Below, in pieces: positions 9,484 through 17,271 of a stretch of DNA of 64,000 nt. Numbering within the stretch: position 1 is the first letter of the stretch; every line of letters starts with the position of its first letter. The notes beneath the pieces are model-generated. The model saw only the letters and a list, made by a program, of their open reading frames with translations. It did no database searches and was not told the origin of the DNA. The stretch is from assembly GCA_035575515.1 (NCBI GenBank), contig DATLXU010000101.1:40490-104489 (forward strand). Direction: 5' to 3'. Both the position numbers and the translations under genes were made by a program. This DNA is from DATLXU01 sp035575515 (GTDB lineage: Bacteria > Acidobacteriota > Blastocatellia > UBA7656).

Positions 9484-9903
9484 ATGCGGGTGCTCGCATT
9501 AGACTTTGGCAGCAAGCGAATCGGCGCGGCAGTATCGGACGAGCTTGGCATAACGGTTCGCCCGGTCGAAACGATTCGCCGCTCAAATGACAGCCAGGCA
9601 ATCGCGCGAGTGAAAAGTCTTGTAGAGCAACTCGAAGCTAAGGTGGTCGTCGTGGGTCTGCCGCTAAGGATGGATGGGACCGCAGGCGATGCAGCCGACC
9701 GCGTGATTAAATTTGTTGAACGCCTTCAATCCGAACTCGATGTGCCCGTCTTCACGCAGGACGAGCGATTGACCAGCTACGAAGCCGAGCAGATGATGAT
9801 AGAGCGCGGGCTGAGCCGCTCGCAGCGGCGCGCTCGCAGTGACGAGTTCGCGGCGATGATAATCCTGGAGGACTACTTATCGAAAACCAGGACGAACAAC
9901 TGA
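9484..9903 (+). CDS. ruvX: Putative pre-16S rRNA nuclease / Holliday junction resolvase-like RuvX (YqgF)
   Basis: 139 aa. It starts 'MRVLALDFGSKRIGAAVSD', the RNase H-fold opening of the YqgF/RuvX family with its first catalytic Asp at residue 7. 'DERLTSYEAEQMM' and 'RSDEFAAMIILEDYL' supply the later acidic residues. The family processes the 16S rRNA 5' end, and resolvase activity has also been proposed. The start at 9484 is preferred over an upstream in-frame ATG because the conserved domain begins there and a strong promoter lies just upstream. There is no Shine-Dalgarno, consistent with a leaderless transcript. mltG overlaps its 3' end, a common gene order. Confidence 0.92.
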   Translation: MRVLALDFGSKRIGAAVSDELGITVRPVETIRRSNDSQAIARVKSLVEQLEAKVVVVGLPLRMDGTAGDAADRVIKFVERLQSELDVPVFTQDERLTSYEAEQMMIERGLSRSQRRARSDEFAAMIILEDYLSKTRTNN

Positions 9904-11066
9904 ATATTGCTGAAGCGCAAACGGGCGAGGCGCGACTGCCCGCAAGCCAGCCGCCGCAGGCGAGCATTGATGCGACTCCGCCGAAGCGCCGCTGGTTTCG
10001 CGTTTTTGTCGCGCTCGTTTTTTTATTGATTATCGCGCTCGGCGTGGGGCTTGTCGTCTGGATCAGAGCGAGCGCGACGAAACCGGTCGAGCACGACGCG
10101 GAGCAGATAATTACCATCGAGCACGGCACAACGCTGAACGGCGTGATCGCTCGTTTGAGCGAAGCAGGGATAGTGCGCTACCCGACCGCGCTCAAAATTT
10201 ATCTGAAGCTAACTGGCAGCGGCGCAACTCCCAAGGCGGGCGATTATAAATTTGATTCGCCCATCTCGCCGCTTCAGGCAATCGAAAAGATCGAGCGCGG
10301 CGAAGTCTTTCGCCAGTACGTCACCATTCCCGAAGGATTTAATCGCTTCGACATCGCCGAGAAACTTGCCGACGCAACTCAGAAGGCGACGCGCGAAGAG
10401 TTCCTTCGTCTTATGGACAAAGACGAGTTCCTTCGCTTTGCGCAAGACCCCGCGCTCATAAGGCTGGTCAAAGAAGAAATTCCGCCCGAAGTCACAAACC
10501 TCGAAGGCTATCTTTTCCCTGACACATACAGTTTCACGCTCAAGGACAGGCCGGAAGATTTGATTCGAATGATGGTCGCGCGATTTAAAGAGGTCTTCAA
10601 GCCTGAGTGGAAACAACAGGCCCAAAAGCTCGGAATGTCGGTCCACAAAATCGTGACGCTCGCTTCGATGATTGAAGAGGAAGCGAAAGTGCCTGACGAG
10701 CGCCCGCGCATGGCATCGGTCTTTTACAACCGACTGAAAAAGGGGATGAAGCTTCAGAGCGACCCAACTTTCATTTATGCGGCAAAGCTCGCGGGCAACT
10801 ACGACGGCAACCCGAACAACGGATACCGCGACAGGCCCTCGCCCTACAATACTTATTTCACGGACAAGCTGCCGCCCGGCCCTATAGCCTCGCCGGGCCG
10901 CGCTTCGCTCGAAGCCGCGCTCTATCCTGAGAATTCCGATTATTTATACTTTGTCGTGAGCGGGACCGATGGCCGTCATAAATTTTCTCGCACACAAGCT
11001 GAGCATGACTTAGCAGTAGCAGAGTATCGCCGCCAGCAGGAGGAGCTTAAGCTTCAACAGCAGTGA
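9879..11066 (+). CDS. mltG: Endolytic peptidoglycan transglycosylase MltG (YceG-like)
   Basis: About 395 aa with the start given here. MltG cleaves nascent glycan strands at the inner membrane and sets their length. The frame shows a cytoplasmic tail ending in PPKRRWFRV, one membrane helix (about residues 50-70), a LysM-like region (IEHGTTLNGVIARLSEAGIV) and the YceG domain with 'ASMIEEEAKVPDERP', 'FYNRLKKGMKLQSDPT' and 'SPYNTY'. The first ATG in frame (10026) would cut the membrane helix, so the real start is upstream. No ATG, GTG or TTG occurs there. GGAGG at 9867-9871 is followed 7 nt later by ATC at 9879, which would overlap ruvX by 25 nt. The start is therefore uncertain; the family assignment is firm. 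Confidence 0.88.
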   Translation: MENQDEQLNIAEAQTGEARLPASQPPQASIDATPPKRRWFRVFVALVFLLIIALGVGLVVWIRASATKPVEHDAEQIITIEHGTTLNGVIARLSEAGIVRYPTALKIYLKLTGSGATPKAGDYKFDSPISPLQAIEKIERGEVFRQYVTIPEGFNRFDIAEKLADATQKATREEFLRLMDKDEFLRFAQDPALIRLVKEEIPPEVTNLEGYLFPDTYSFTLKDRPEDLIRMMVARFKEVFKPEWKQQAQKLGMSVHKIVTLASMIEEEAKVPDERPRMASVFYNRLKKGMKLQSDPTFIYAAKLAGNYDGNPNNGYRDRPSPYNTYFTDKLPPGPIASPGRASLEAALYPENSDYLYFVVSGTDGRHKFSRTQAEHDLAVAEYRRQQEELKLQQQ

Positions 11067-11067
11067 T

Positions 11068-11163
11068 TGGAGGATTCAGAGAATCGAAGACGCGCGATCC
11101 GAGCTTCCGCAAGCTGGCAAGCAGGCAATGAAGAATCTTTGAAGCTCTCCGCTTCTCCGATTC
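11068..11163. repeat. Heptamer inverted element between mltG and htrA-like gene
   Basis: The left arm runs in 7-nt steps (TTGGAGG, ATTCAGA, GAATCGA) and the right arm is roughly its inverse (CTCTCCG, CTTCTCC, GATTCTC). It fills the spacer between two convergent genes. This is a weaker member of the family described in the findings. Confidence 0.5.
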
Positions 11164-11169
11164 TCCACT

Positions 11170-12327
11170 TCATCTATCACTTGCCGGGCGCTCGTTCAGG
11201 CGAACGGGAACCGTGAGGTGGCGGCCCTGCCGCACTACCTCGACCTGAACAGTTTCGCCGGGATGCTTATCCTGCAAGGCGCGCTGCAAATCGTCGGCAT
11301 TCGCGACCTTCTGCCCGTCAACCGATACGATTATGTCGCCGATCTCTTGAAGCACTATGCCGCCGAACAGCGATTCGCTGATAACCGCGCCGCGAAGCCC
11401 CGCCGCAGCCGCGCCGCTGCCTCGATAAACATCGCCCACAATGATTCCCTCTTGAACAGGCAGTCGCAACTGGCGAGCTATGCTGCGATTGAGCGGCATC
11501 ATCGAGATGCCCATCCATGGGCGCGATACATATCCTTTGGCGATGAGGTCGGGGATAATCTTCTTCGCCGTGTCAACCGGGACGGCGAAGCCTATGCCGA
11601 CTGAGCCGCCCGACGGGCTATAGATGGCCGTGTTGATTCCTATCATCTCGCCCCTTGAATTCAGCAGCGGCCCGCCCGAATTGCCCGGATTGATCGAAGC
11701 GTCTGTTTGAATCGCGCCCTGAATCGTGCGGCGCGAAACTGAGTCTCGCAAGGGGCGCTCAAGCCCGCTTATGATTCCGGTCGTCAGCGTCCGCTGAAGC
11801 CCGAAGGGGTTTCCAATTGCCAGAACCTTCTGACCGACCTGCAGCCCTTGCGACGTGCCGAGCTTGACTACGGTCAGGTGATAGTTGCTCGGCACATTGA
11901 CCTTGATGACGGCGAGGTCGTTGTCGCGGTCAGTGCCGACGACGCGAGCCGGGAACTTGTCGTCTTCAATCTGCACTTCAAGCTCGCTTGCGTCCTGAAC
12001 GACGTGATAGTTAGTGAGAATATGGCCTTCGGTATCTATAATTGAGCCGGAGCCGGTTCCTTCAGCGGGAAAAACGCCGAATAACCCCTGTTGATAAATC
12101 TTGCTCGTTATGTTGACGACGCCGGGACTCACCATGCGATAGACATCAATGTTATTCTGCTCATCCGATCCGATGCTCGGCTCGGCAGGCGCAGCAGGCT
12201 CAGCCGCGTTCGTATTCATTGCCGGAGCAGGTCCCATCGCGCGCTGAACCGTGACGAATATGCCAGCCGTCAATAGTGATGATATAAACGCGACCAGCAC
12301 CAGATGTTTGGCCGAGATTCTGTACAT
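11170..12327 (-). CDS. HtrA/DegP-like periplasmic serine protease (S1C with PDZ)
   Basis: 385 aa. An N-terminal membrane anchor (about 8-28) is followed by a trypsin-like domain with catalytic His108 (NYHVV), Asp137 (DNDLAVIKV) and Ser217 (GNSGGPLLN), then one PDZ domain (about 285-375, with 'AAGLRG', 'GDIIVSVDGQKVAN'). A single PDZ and a membrane anchor resemble DegS or short HtrA proteins, which degrade misfolded envelope proteins or trigger envelope stress responses. The start has GGAGGAAG upstream. The gene points towards mltG, so it is not part of that operon. Confidence 0.93.
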   Translation of the reverse strand: MYRISAKHLVLVAFISSLLTAGIFVTVQRAMGPAPAMNTNAAEPAAPAEPSIGSDEQNNIDVYRMVSPGVVNITSKIYQQGLFGVFPAEGTGSGSIIDTEGHILTNYHVVQDASELEVQIEDDKFPARVVGTDRDNDLAVIKVNVPSNYHLTVVKLGTSQGLQVGQKVLAIGNPFGLQRTLTTGIISGLERPLRDSVSRRTIQGAIQTDASINPGNSGGPLLNSRGEMIGINTAIYSPSGGSVGIGFAVPVDTAKKIIPDLIAKGYVSRPWMGISMMPLNRSIARQLRLPVQEGIIVGDVYRGSGAAAAGLRGAVISESLFGGIVLQEIGDIIVSVDGQKVANADDLQRALQDKHPGETVQVEVVRQGRHLTVPVRLNERPASDR

Positions 12328-12674
12328 ACCAACTTCCTCCTTAATAGCTTCCCTCCAATTACAACCAACTTCATCATGTTAGTCCAAAACTGAGCTGTCA
12401 TCCACCTTCAGCCGACAATTAAACGCCGCTTCCGTACAAGCGGTTGCAAGATTTTAGACGGCTAATACGGCCAGCAAATCGGGCCGTCAATTAAGAGGAA
12501 GCAAAGGTGAGGGTTCAGGCTTCGGCTCGCTGAAATGTGTCGATCAACAACATCTGAATCGCACAACAAAGAGCGCGGATGCAATAGGCATAAAAGAAGG
12601 GCCGACGCGCAGATTGCTTTGTTTGAGGTTGCTGCGCGCCTGCCCATTAACGAAGTTGGAATACTTATCTATTC
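12328..12674. other. Non-coding stretch upstream of htrA-like gene
   Basis: About 350 nt between htrA (start at 12327) and the small membrane gene. No convincing ORF is present; the frames that stay open have no recognisable composition. It should hold the htrA promoter on the minus strand, but I could not pick clear -35/-10 boxes. No repeat or hairpin stands out. Confidence 0.4.
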
Positions 12675-12824
12675 TCAGACAACAGTTCGACGACCGCTGA
12701 CCAGGTTGATGATCAGCACTATCGCCGCGACGACTAACAGAAGGTGAATCAACGCGCCGCCGACATTGCCGATCAAACCGAGCAGCCACAGAACTAGAAG
12801 AATAACGAAGATAGTCCAAAGCAT
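12675..12824 (-). CDS. Lmo0937-family (DUF5670) small membrane protein
   Basis: 49 aa. The sequence begins MLWTIFVILLVLWLLGL, continues through a Gly-Gly turn into a second hydrophobic stretch, and ends VSGRRTVV. This matches the Lmo0937/DUF5670 family of two-helix membrane peptides, found in many bacteria and of unknown function. GGGAGG lies 6 nt before the ATG. It is flanked by long non-coding DNA on both sides and is probably monocistronic. Family members are often linked to stress in other bacteria; that role is not visible here. Confidence 0.8.
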   Translation of the reverse strand: MLWTIFVILLVLWLLGLIGNVGGALIHLLLVVAAIVLIINLVSGRRTVV

Positions 12825-13073
12825 AGTGTTCCTCCCTTTTCGATTTCAAACCCTCTCCGCGTCGAGCGCAAGACTGCTCGCTCAACAGCGGAAGCCCTTC
12901 GCCTATCTGGCATCTTACAAACTGCAACGGTTGTGCCATCAGCGCGCGCAGTCTTTGAAATACGCCTCTATTTAAAATATTCACGCAAACACAGGCCTTT
13001 ACAGTATTGCGGGCGTGATTGATTGAAGAACAACGTACAGCTTCCTTACACATTCGTTGCGAAGGTGTATTAG

Positions 13074-13161
13074 AAAGGATGAGGAATGAATAAGGACGCG
13101 AGATTTACGCATTTCAAATTTGAGATTCGGGATTTGAAATCCTTCATCCCTCATCCCTTAT
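13074..13161. repeat. Heptamer inverted element overlapping metallophosphoesterase 3' end
   Basis: The left arm has GGATGAG and GAATGAA units and the right arm CCTTCAT, CCCTCAT, CCCTTAT, the inverse pattern. An inner inverted repeat (ATTTCAAAT and ATTTGAAAT) fills the centre. The stop codon and last residues of the metallophosphoesterase are encoded inside the right arm. Confidence 0.7.
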
Positions 13162-13942
13162 GCCGCGGCCATACGGTTGACGTTGAAGCGAGGAAGCGGG
13201 CACACTCGTCCGAATAAATGTAGCTCGTGACTCTTATTTCGAGTTCGGCAACCTCGATGAGATTGAAAGAATTCTTCAGGCGCTCGCTGCCGCGCCCGCG
13301 AAGCGACGCGGCTGTGCCTGCCTGGACCAACAGCAGCCCGCGCTCGGCCTCAGCGTGAACCGAGACGTGCGACTGGTGCAGGTGCCCTGTCAGCACAACG
13401 TCAATGCCGCAATCCGCGAACGCTCTCAACGCGCGCTCGACTCCGCCGACCGTGTCCTCATGCTCGAAACCGGGCGGCTGAACCAACGGGTGGTGCGCTA
13501 CCAGCACCTTCAAACGATTCGACACTTCGCACATTCGCGCTCTTACTACTTCGACGTCGCCGCTCGATATGCGCCCGCCTTTGATTGTGAAGCTGCGCGT
13601 CGTATCAAGCCCCATAACAAACAGATCATCATCCACATAGGTCGGATTCAAATCAGCGGTGATCCATCTCCTATACTTTTCAAGCGGCGACAGGAATCTA
13701 TCGAAGACATTCCAGAGCGGAACATCGTGATTGCCCGGTACAACGACAATCGGCGCGCTTATTCGATCAAGAAAAGACCGGGCCTCGCGAAACTGAGATG
13801 TTCGCGCCCGCTGCGTGAGGTCGCCCGATATGGCCACAACCGTCGGCTCGATTGTTTTTATCTCAGCGAGAATCGCTTCGGCCCAGTTCGGAGCTTGCGC
13901 TCCGCCGAAGTGTATATCTGAAAAGTGCAGGATCGTTTTCAT
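13151..13942 (-). CDS. Calcineurin-like metallophosphoesterase
   Basis: 263 aa. All metal-binding motifs of the family are present in order: DIH (residues 9-11), GDLTQ (about 40), GNHD (about 70), HHP (about 150) and GHLHQSH (about 190). The layout resembles CpdA/Icc-type 3',5'-cyclic nucleotide phosphodiesterases, but LpxH-like or other substrates are possible. It lies downstream of the lipid kinase on the same strand with a 60-nt spacer occupied by a heptamer element. No Shine-Dalgarno precedes the ATG; the repeat arm occupies that position. Confidence 0.85.
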   Translation of the reverse strand: MKTILHFSDIHFGGAQAPNWAEAILAEIKTIEPTVVAISGDLTQRARTSQFREARSFLDRISAPIVVVPGNHDVPLWNVFDRFLSPLEKYRRWITADLNPTYVDDDLFVMGLDTTRSFTIKGGRISSGDVEVVRARMCEVSNRLKVLVAHHPLVQPPGFEHEDTVGGVERALRAFADCGIDVVLTGHLHQSHVSVHAEAERGLLLVQAGTAASLRGRGSERLKNSFNLIEVAELEIRVTSYIYSDECARFLASTSTVWPRHKG

Positions 13943-13944
13943 TT

Positions 13945-14050
13945 CAGGGGGCAGGAATCAGGGGTCGGGGATCAGGGTCTGATGAATTTCAAACTTGAAA
14001 GATCAAATCTCAAATTCACTGTCACCTGACTCCCGACTCCTGACCCCTGT
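13945..14050. repeat. Heptamer inverted element between lipid kinase and metallophosphoesterase
   Basis: The left arm has AGGAATC, AGGGGTC, GGGATC-type 7-nt units. The right arm is the inverse (ACCTGAC, TCCCGAC, TCCTGAC, CCCTGTG). An inner imperfect inverted repeat (TGAATTT..AAATTCA) has the same makeup as in the element at 13074. The lipid kinase's last residues (about GVRSRESGDSEFEI) are encoded by the right arm and core. Confidence 0.8.
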
Positions 14051-14920
14051 GATAACTCGCAGGCTGGCGGGCAGCGAGCGATAACGCAAAGGCGTGCTCA
14101 AACGGAATACTTCGCCGTCTAAAGCCACGCGCACGTGTTTGCGATGGGTGTGAACGACAGCCTCCGGCGATTTATAGCTCTCGAAGCTCGTGGCTTCTTC
14201 GAGCTTGAATACAAGGCTGTGGAGAGCTATGCGCAAAAGTCCCGCGCGACGCTCTTCGTTCAGAAGATATATGCCGAGCACGCCGCCATCGAGCCGTTCG
14301 CGCTCCGTAAGATTGCGCGGCTCGAATCGGTACTCGTTATTGCTCACCATCAACATGGGACAGCGTCGGCTTATTAGCTGGCCATTGAACTCGGCCACGA
14401 CGCGGATGAACGGGAAGCGCGCAAGCACGATCACCGAAGCTACGACCATCGCGGGCCAGCGGCCAATTCTCGCGCGCCACACCTGTCGCAGTCGCGCCTG
14501 ATCCGGATAGATGCCCAGACTTGAGTTATTGATGAACACACGATTATTGACCGACGCCGTGTCAACCATCTTTACTTCGCCTGAGCATATCACTTCGATG
14601 GCCTCATCAATATCAAACGGAATGCGCAGATCACGCGCGAAGTGATTCAGAGTGCCGAGCGGCAACACGCCTAGCGTCACGTTGCGCCCGACAAGCTCGG
14701 ATGCAATGGTGCTCACGGTTCCGTCGCCTCCGCCAGCAACTATCACGTCGAACCCTTCGGCGCGCATCGAGCGCGCCGTCTCGCGCAGCGCCTTTCCGCT
14801 CGCCAGCGCGATTTGCGCGCGGCAAGCGTGTTTCTCAAATGCGGCGTAAATCCTGTCTGTAAGTTGGCGACCCTCGCGAGACCCGGCAGTTCCGTTGATG
14901 ATGACGCCCACGCTTCGCAT
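14003..14920 (-). CDS. Diacylglycerol kinase family lipid kinase (YegS/DgkB-like)
   Basis: 305 aa. The catalytic-domain motif GGGDGT lies at residues 63-68, and 'LPLGTLNHFARDL' follows, as in DAGK_cat proteins that phosphorylate diacylglycerol or other lipids using ATP. The C-terminal beta sandwich (about 135-290) includes 'NNSSLGIYP' and 'LDGEVF', both usual in YegS/DgkB. The exact lipid is not assignable. The gene heads a minus-strand unit with the metallophosphoesterase. Its C-terminus beyond about residue 290 is encoded by a heptamer repeat, suggesting recent tail replacement. Confidence 0.88.
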   Translation of the reverse strand: MRSVGVIINGTAGSREGRQLTDRIYAAFEKHACRAQIALASGKALRETARSMRAEGFDVIVAGGGDGTVSTIASELVGRNVTLGVLPLGTLNHFARDLRIPFDIDEAIEVICSGEVKMVDTASVNNRVFINNSSLGIYPDQARLRQVWRARIGRWPAMVVASVIVLARFPFIRVVAEFNGQLISRRCPMLMVSNNEYRFEPRNLTERERLDGGVLGIYLLNEERRAGLLRIALHSLVFKLEEATSFESYKSPEAVVHTHRKHVRVALDGEVFRLSTPLRYRSLPASLRVITGVRSRESGDSEFEI

Positions 14921-15019
14921 TCTTTTTCAGATTACAGGCTGTGGCTTGAGCCTTACAAGTCTGACAGGTCGCCTCTGCGCAATGATTGAGATGTTACAAA
15001 ACAGGTTGCCTGTTTTCGC

Positions 15020-15048
15020 TTGACACTACAATCGCGTTGCGCTAGTAT
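15020..15048 (+). promoter_or_regulatory. Sigma-70-type promoter upstream of a terminator and csp gene
   Basis: Perfect TTGACA (15020-15025), 17-nt spacer, TAGTAT (15043-15048; four of six matches to TATAAT). Transcription would start near 15055. The next signal downstream is a strong terminator, not a gene. Confidence 0.6.
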
Positions 15049-15054
15049 GCGGCA

Positions 15055-15185
15055 CGTTTCGCGCAAGCAGCTTTCTAAACTGACACAGAGCGGTTAGAGA
15101 CTTTGAGCAGCACGCAGTGAAAGACTGAAAGAAGCCGCAAAGGGAGACTCGCTCCTGCCGAGTCTCGCTTTGCGGCTTTTGTTTT
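15055..15185 (+). ncRNA. Candidate small RNA or cold-shock leader
   Basis: About 130 nt between the predicted start of the promoter at 15020-15048 and the end of the intrinsic terminator at 15132-15185. It contains no ATG-initiated ORF of any size. It may be an independent sRNA, or a 5' leader whose terminator controls read-through into the cold-shock gene 140 nt further on. No known RNA family was recognised. The ends are inferred. Confidence 0.45.
15132..15185 (+). terminator. Strong intrinsic terminator
   Basis: An 11-bp stem (AAGCCGCAAAG with CTTTGCGGCTT) and, after one mismatch, 8 further perfect pairs (GAGACTCG with CGAGTCTC) close a 7-nt loop. TTTTGTTTTC follows on the plus strand. 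Confidence 0.85.
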
Positions 15186-15326
15186 CAGCTTTCCGGCGGC
15201 GGGCGATTTTTCAGGCGAATCGCTCGTCGCGGCGGCACGTGCCGCTGTATGCGAGCGCGAAAAAATTTAATCCGCGCGGCTCACACTGCGGCGCGGGTTG
15301 AATCAGACCTGGAGGAGGATGCTTAG

Positions 15327-15533
15327 ATGTCTATATCGCAGGGCAAGGTCAAATGGTTCAGCAACGCTAAAGGCTACGGGTTCATTGAGCAGCCGGGCGG
15401 AGTGGATGTATTCGTCCACTACTCGGCCATTCAACAGGAAGGGTACAAATCGCTCAAACAGGGTGAGACCGTCGAATTCCAGATTGTGAATGGCCCGAAA
15501 GGACCGCAGGCCGAAGCCGTCAAACGGCTTTAA
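15327..15533 (+). CDS. Cold-shock domain protein (CspA family)
   Basis: 68 aa. RNP1 (KGYGFIE, residues 15-21) and RNP2 (VFVHYS, from residue 28) are both intact, as in single-domain Csp RNA chaperones that bind single-stranded RNA. GGAGGAGGA sits just upstream of the ATG. The 5' region carries a promoter and terminator (see 15020-15185), so expression may be attenuated. A UUCG-capped terminator follows the gene. Whether it is cold-induced cannot be told from sequence. Confidence 0.95.
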   Translation: MSISQGKVKWFSNAKGYGFIEQPGGVDVFVHYSAIQQEGYKSLKQGETVEFQIVNGPKGPQAEAVKRL

Positions 15534-15558
15534 GATTCACCCCAAGCAGTATTCTGCG

Positions 15559-15593
15559 CGCCCTGCTCTTCGGAGCGGGGCGTTTATCTTTTT
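15559..15593 (+). terminator. Intrinsic terminator after csp
   Basis: A 10-bp stem (CGCCCTGCTC with GAGCGGGGCG, one T-G pair) is closed by a TTCG tetraloop and followed by TTTATCTTTTT. Confidence 0.9.
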
Positions 15594-15767
15594 AGCGGAA
15601 TGCATAACCTGACTGTTCCGTCATTTTGATTGATTCGGCCAGCCGATAGTCCTCGGTGCTGAGCCTGCTTTCAAGGTTTTTTCAATAATCTTTCAATCCT
15701 TATACTATACCCACTACTGCAGTGGGAACCTTTGTGGGTGTCGAACAAAAGTTATTCGCAAGCCGGT

Positions 15768-17261
15768 ATGAGCACAAAGCATTCAATGAAAGAGACTGTT
15801 GAGGATGTTCACACAACCGAGACAGGCACACAGAAGGCGAATGACAGGTTGCAGGAAAACGAAATCTCTTACAGCAACCTCGTTGAGAGTGTGCCCGATT
15901 GCATCTTCGCGCTCTCGGCGAAAGATAAGACTTTCTTATGGCTCAATGCCGCATTCGAAACGATAACGGGCTGGTCGCGCTCGCAATGGACAGGAAAGCC
16001 TCTCTTATCACTCACACACCCTGATGACAGACATTACGTTTCAGAAGCTCTCTCCCGCATCCTCGAAGGCGAATCATTATCCGGCATGGAGTTCAATATA
16101 ATCTCAAAATCGGGCGACTTTGTTATCATACGAATGGATGCCACACCTGAGATTGTTAAAGGAAAGGTCGTAAGAATAATCGGGTTCGCCCGCGACATCA
16201 CAAGCCAGCGACAGGTGGAAGAATATCTGAGACAGGCGCTCGCATGGCAGCAAGCGATTTTCGAAGGCTCGCGCGATGCCATATTCATCAGCGATGCCGA
16301 CTCTCGTTTGATTATGGTCAACCGCGCAGCCTGCGAGATGACCGGATACACTAAAGAAGAACTGTTGATGCTTCGCATCCCAGAGCTGCACGAAGAGGCT
16401 GATCTTGCCGCTTATCGCACCTACCACAAGAAGATCATGTCGGGAGAAGAAGTCGTAAGCCGGTCTCGAATTCTCAGAAAGGACGGCATCAAGGTTGATG
16501 TTGAATTCAACAATCGCTGCATATCAATTTCGGGCACGCGCTATATGCACACGGTCGCTCGCGACATCACCGAGCGTAAGATAGCAGAGGAAGCTTTAAG
16601 AGATTCGCGCGAGCAGATACGCGCCCTCGCCTTGCACCTGCAATCAACTCAGGAAGAAGAGAGGAGCAGGATCGCGCGCGAGATTCACGACGAGTTCGGG
16701 TCGGCGCTGACGGCGCTGAAACTGGAGATGTTCGGGCTGGAAGCGCGCTTGCGCGAGAATGCTGACGGCCTGCCCGCTCATATAAAAGCGATGTCAGACC
16801 TGATTGATTCAACCATAGATGCGATGCACAGAATCTCTACAAAGCTGCGCCCTTCTCTATTGGACGATCTTGGGCTGACGGCGGCCATCGAATGGCAGAT
16901 TGAGGAGTTTCAACATCGCACCGGAATCAATTGCAGGCTCACTTTAAGCCCGAAAGAAATCCATCTGGACAAAGGACGCTCTACCACCATCTTTCGCATC
17001 CTTCAGGAAAGCCTCACCAACATAGCCCGCCACGCTCAGGCTACCAGAGCTTATATAACTCTGAGAAAGAGCAAGACCAATCTGTCGCTGATTGTTAAAG
17101 ACAACGGGATAGGAATCCGCCAGCGCCAGGCGTCGAGTCATAAATCGTTCGGCCTGATAGGAATCAGAGAGAGAATTTCATTCTGGCGCGGCAGCTTTGA
17201 GATTAGCGGCGCTCAGGGAAAAGGGACCGCCTTGAGGATTGATATACCGCTTGAAGAGTGA
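15768..17261 (+). CDS. PAS-domain sensor histidine kinase, NarL/DegS type (HisKA_3)
   Basis: About 497 aa from ATG 15768; a TTG at 15732 would add 12 residues and neither has a clear ribosome site. Two PAS/PAC units lie at about 30-150 and 155-280. A HisKA_3 dimerisation helix has the phospho-acceptor in 'RIAREIHDEFGSALTALKLEM', and a HATPase_c domain shows 'QESLTNIARHAQA', 'VKDNGIGI' and 'GLIGIRERI'. No membrane segment is seen, so it is probably a cytoplasmic sensor, perhaps of redox or a small ligand via PAS. The partner response regulator follows after 10 nt, so the two form an operon. Confidence 0.92.
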   Translation: MSTKHSMKETVEDVHTTETGTQKANDRLQENEISYSNLVESVPDCIFALSAKDKTFLWLNAAFETITGWSRSQWTGKPLLSLTHPDDRHYVSEALSRILEGESLSGMEFNIISKSGDFVIIRMDATPEIVKGKVVRIIGFARDITSQRQVEEYLRQALAWQQAIFEGSRDAIFISDADSRLIMVNRAACEMTGYTKEELLMLRIPELHEEADLAAYRTYHKKIMSGEEVVSRSRILRKDGIKVDVEFNNRCISISGTRYMHTVARDITERKIAEEALRDSREQIRALALHLQSTQEEERSRIAREIHDEFGSALTALKLEMFGLEARLRENADGLPAHIKAMSDLIDSTIDAMHRISTKLRPSLLDDLGLTAAIEWQIEEFQHRTGINCRLTLSPKEIHLDKGRSTTIFRILQESLTNIARHAQATRAYITLRKSKTNLSLIVKDNGIGIRQRQASSHKSFGLIGIRERISFWRGSFEISGAQGKGTALRIDIPLEE

Positions 17262-17271
17262 GGAGCAGGAA

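Noticed and set aside
15050..15070. Sigma-54-like GG-N10-GC in the candidate sRNA
   Set aside because: Both boxes deviate (CGGCACG and GCGCA) and it overlaps a better sigma-70-type promoter.
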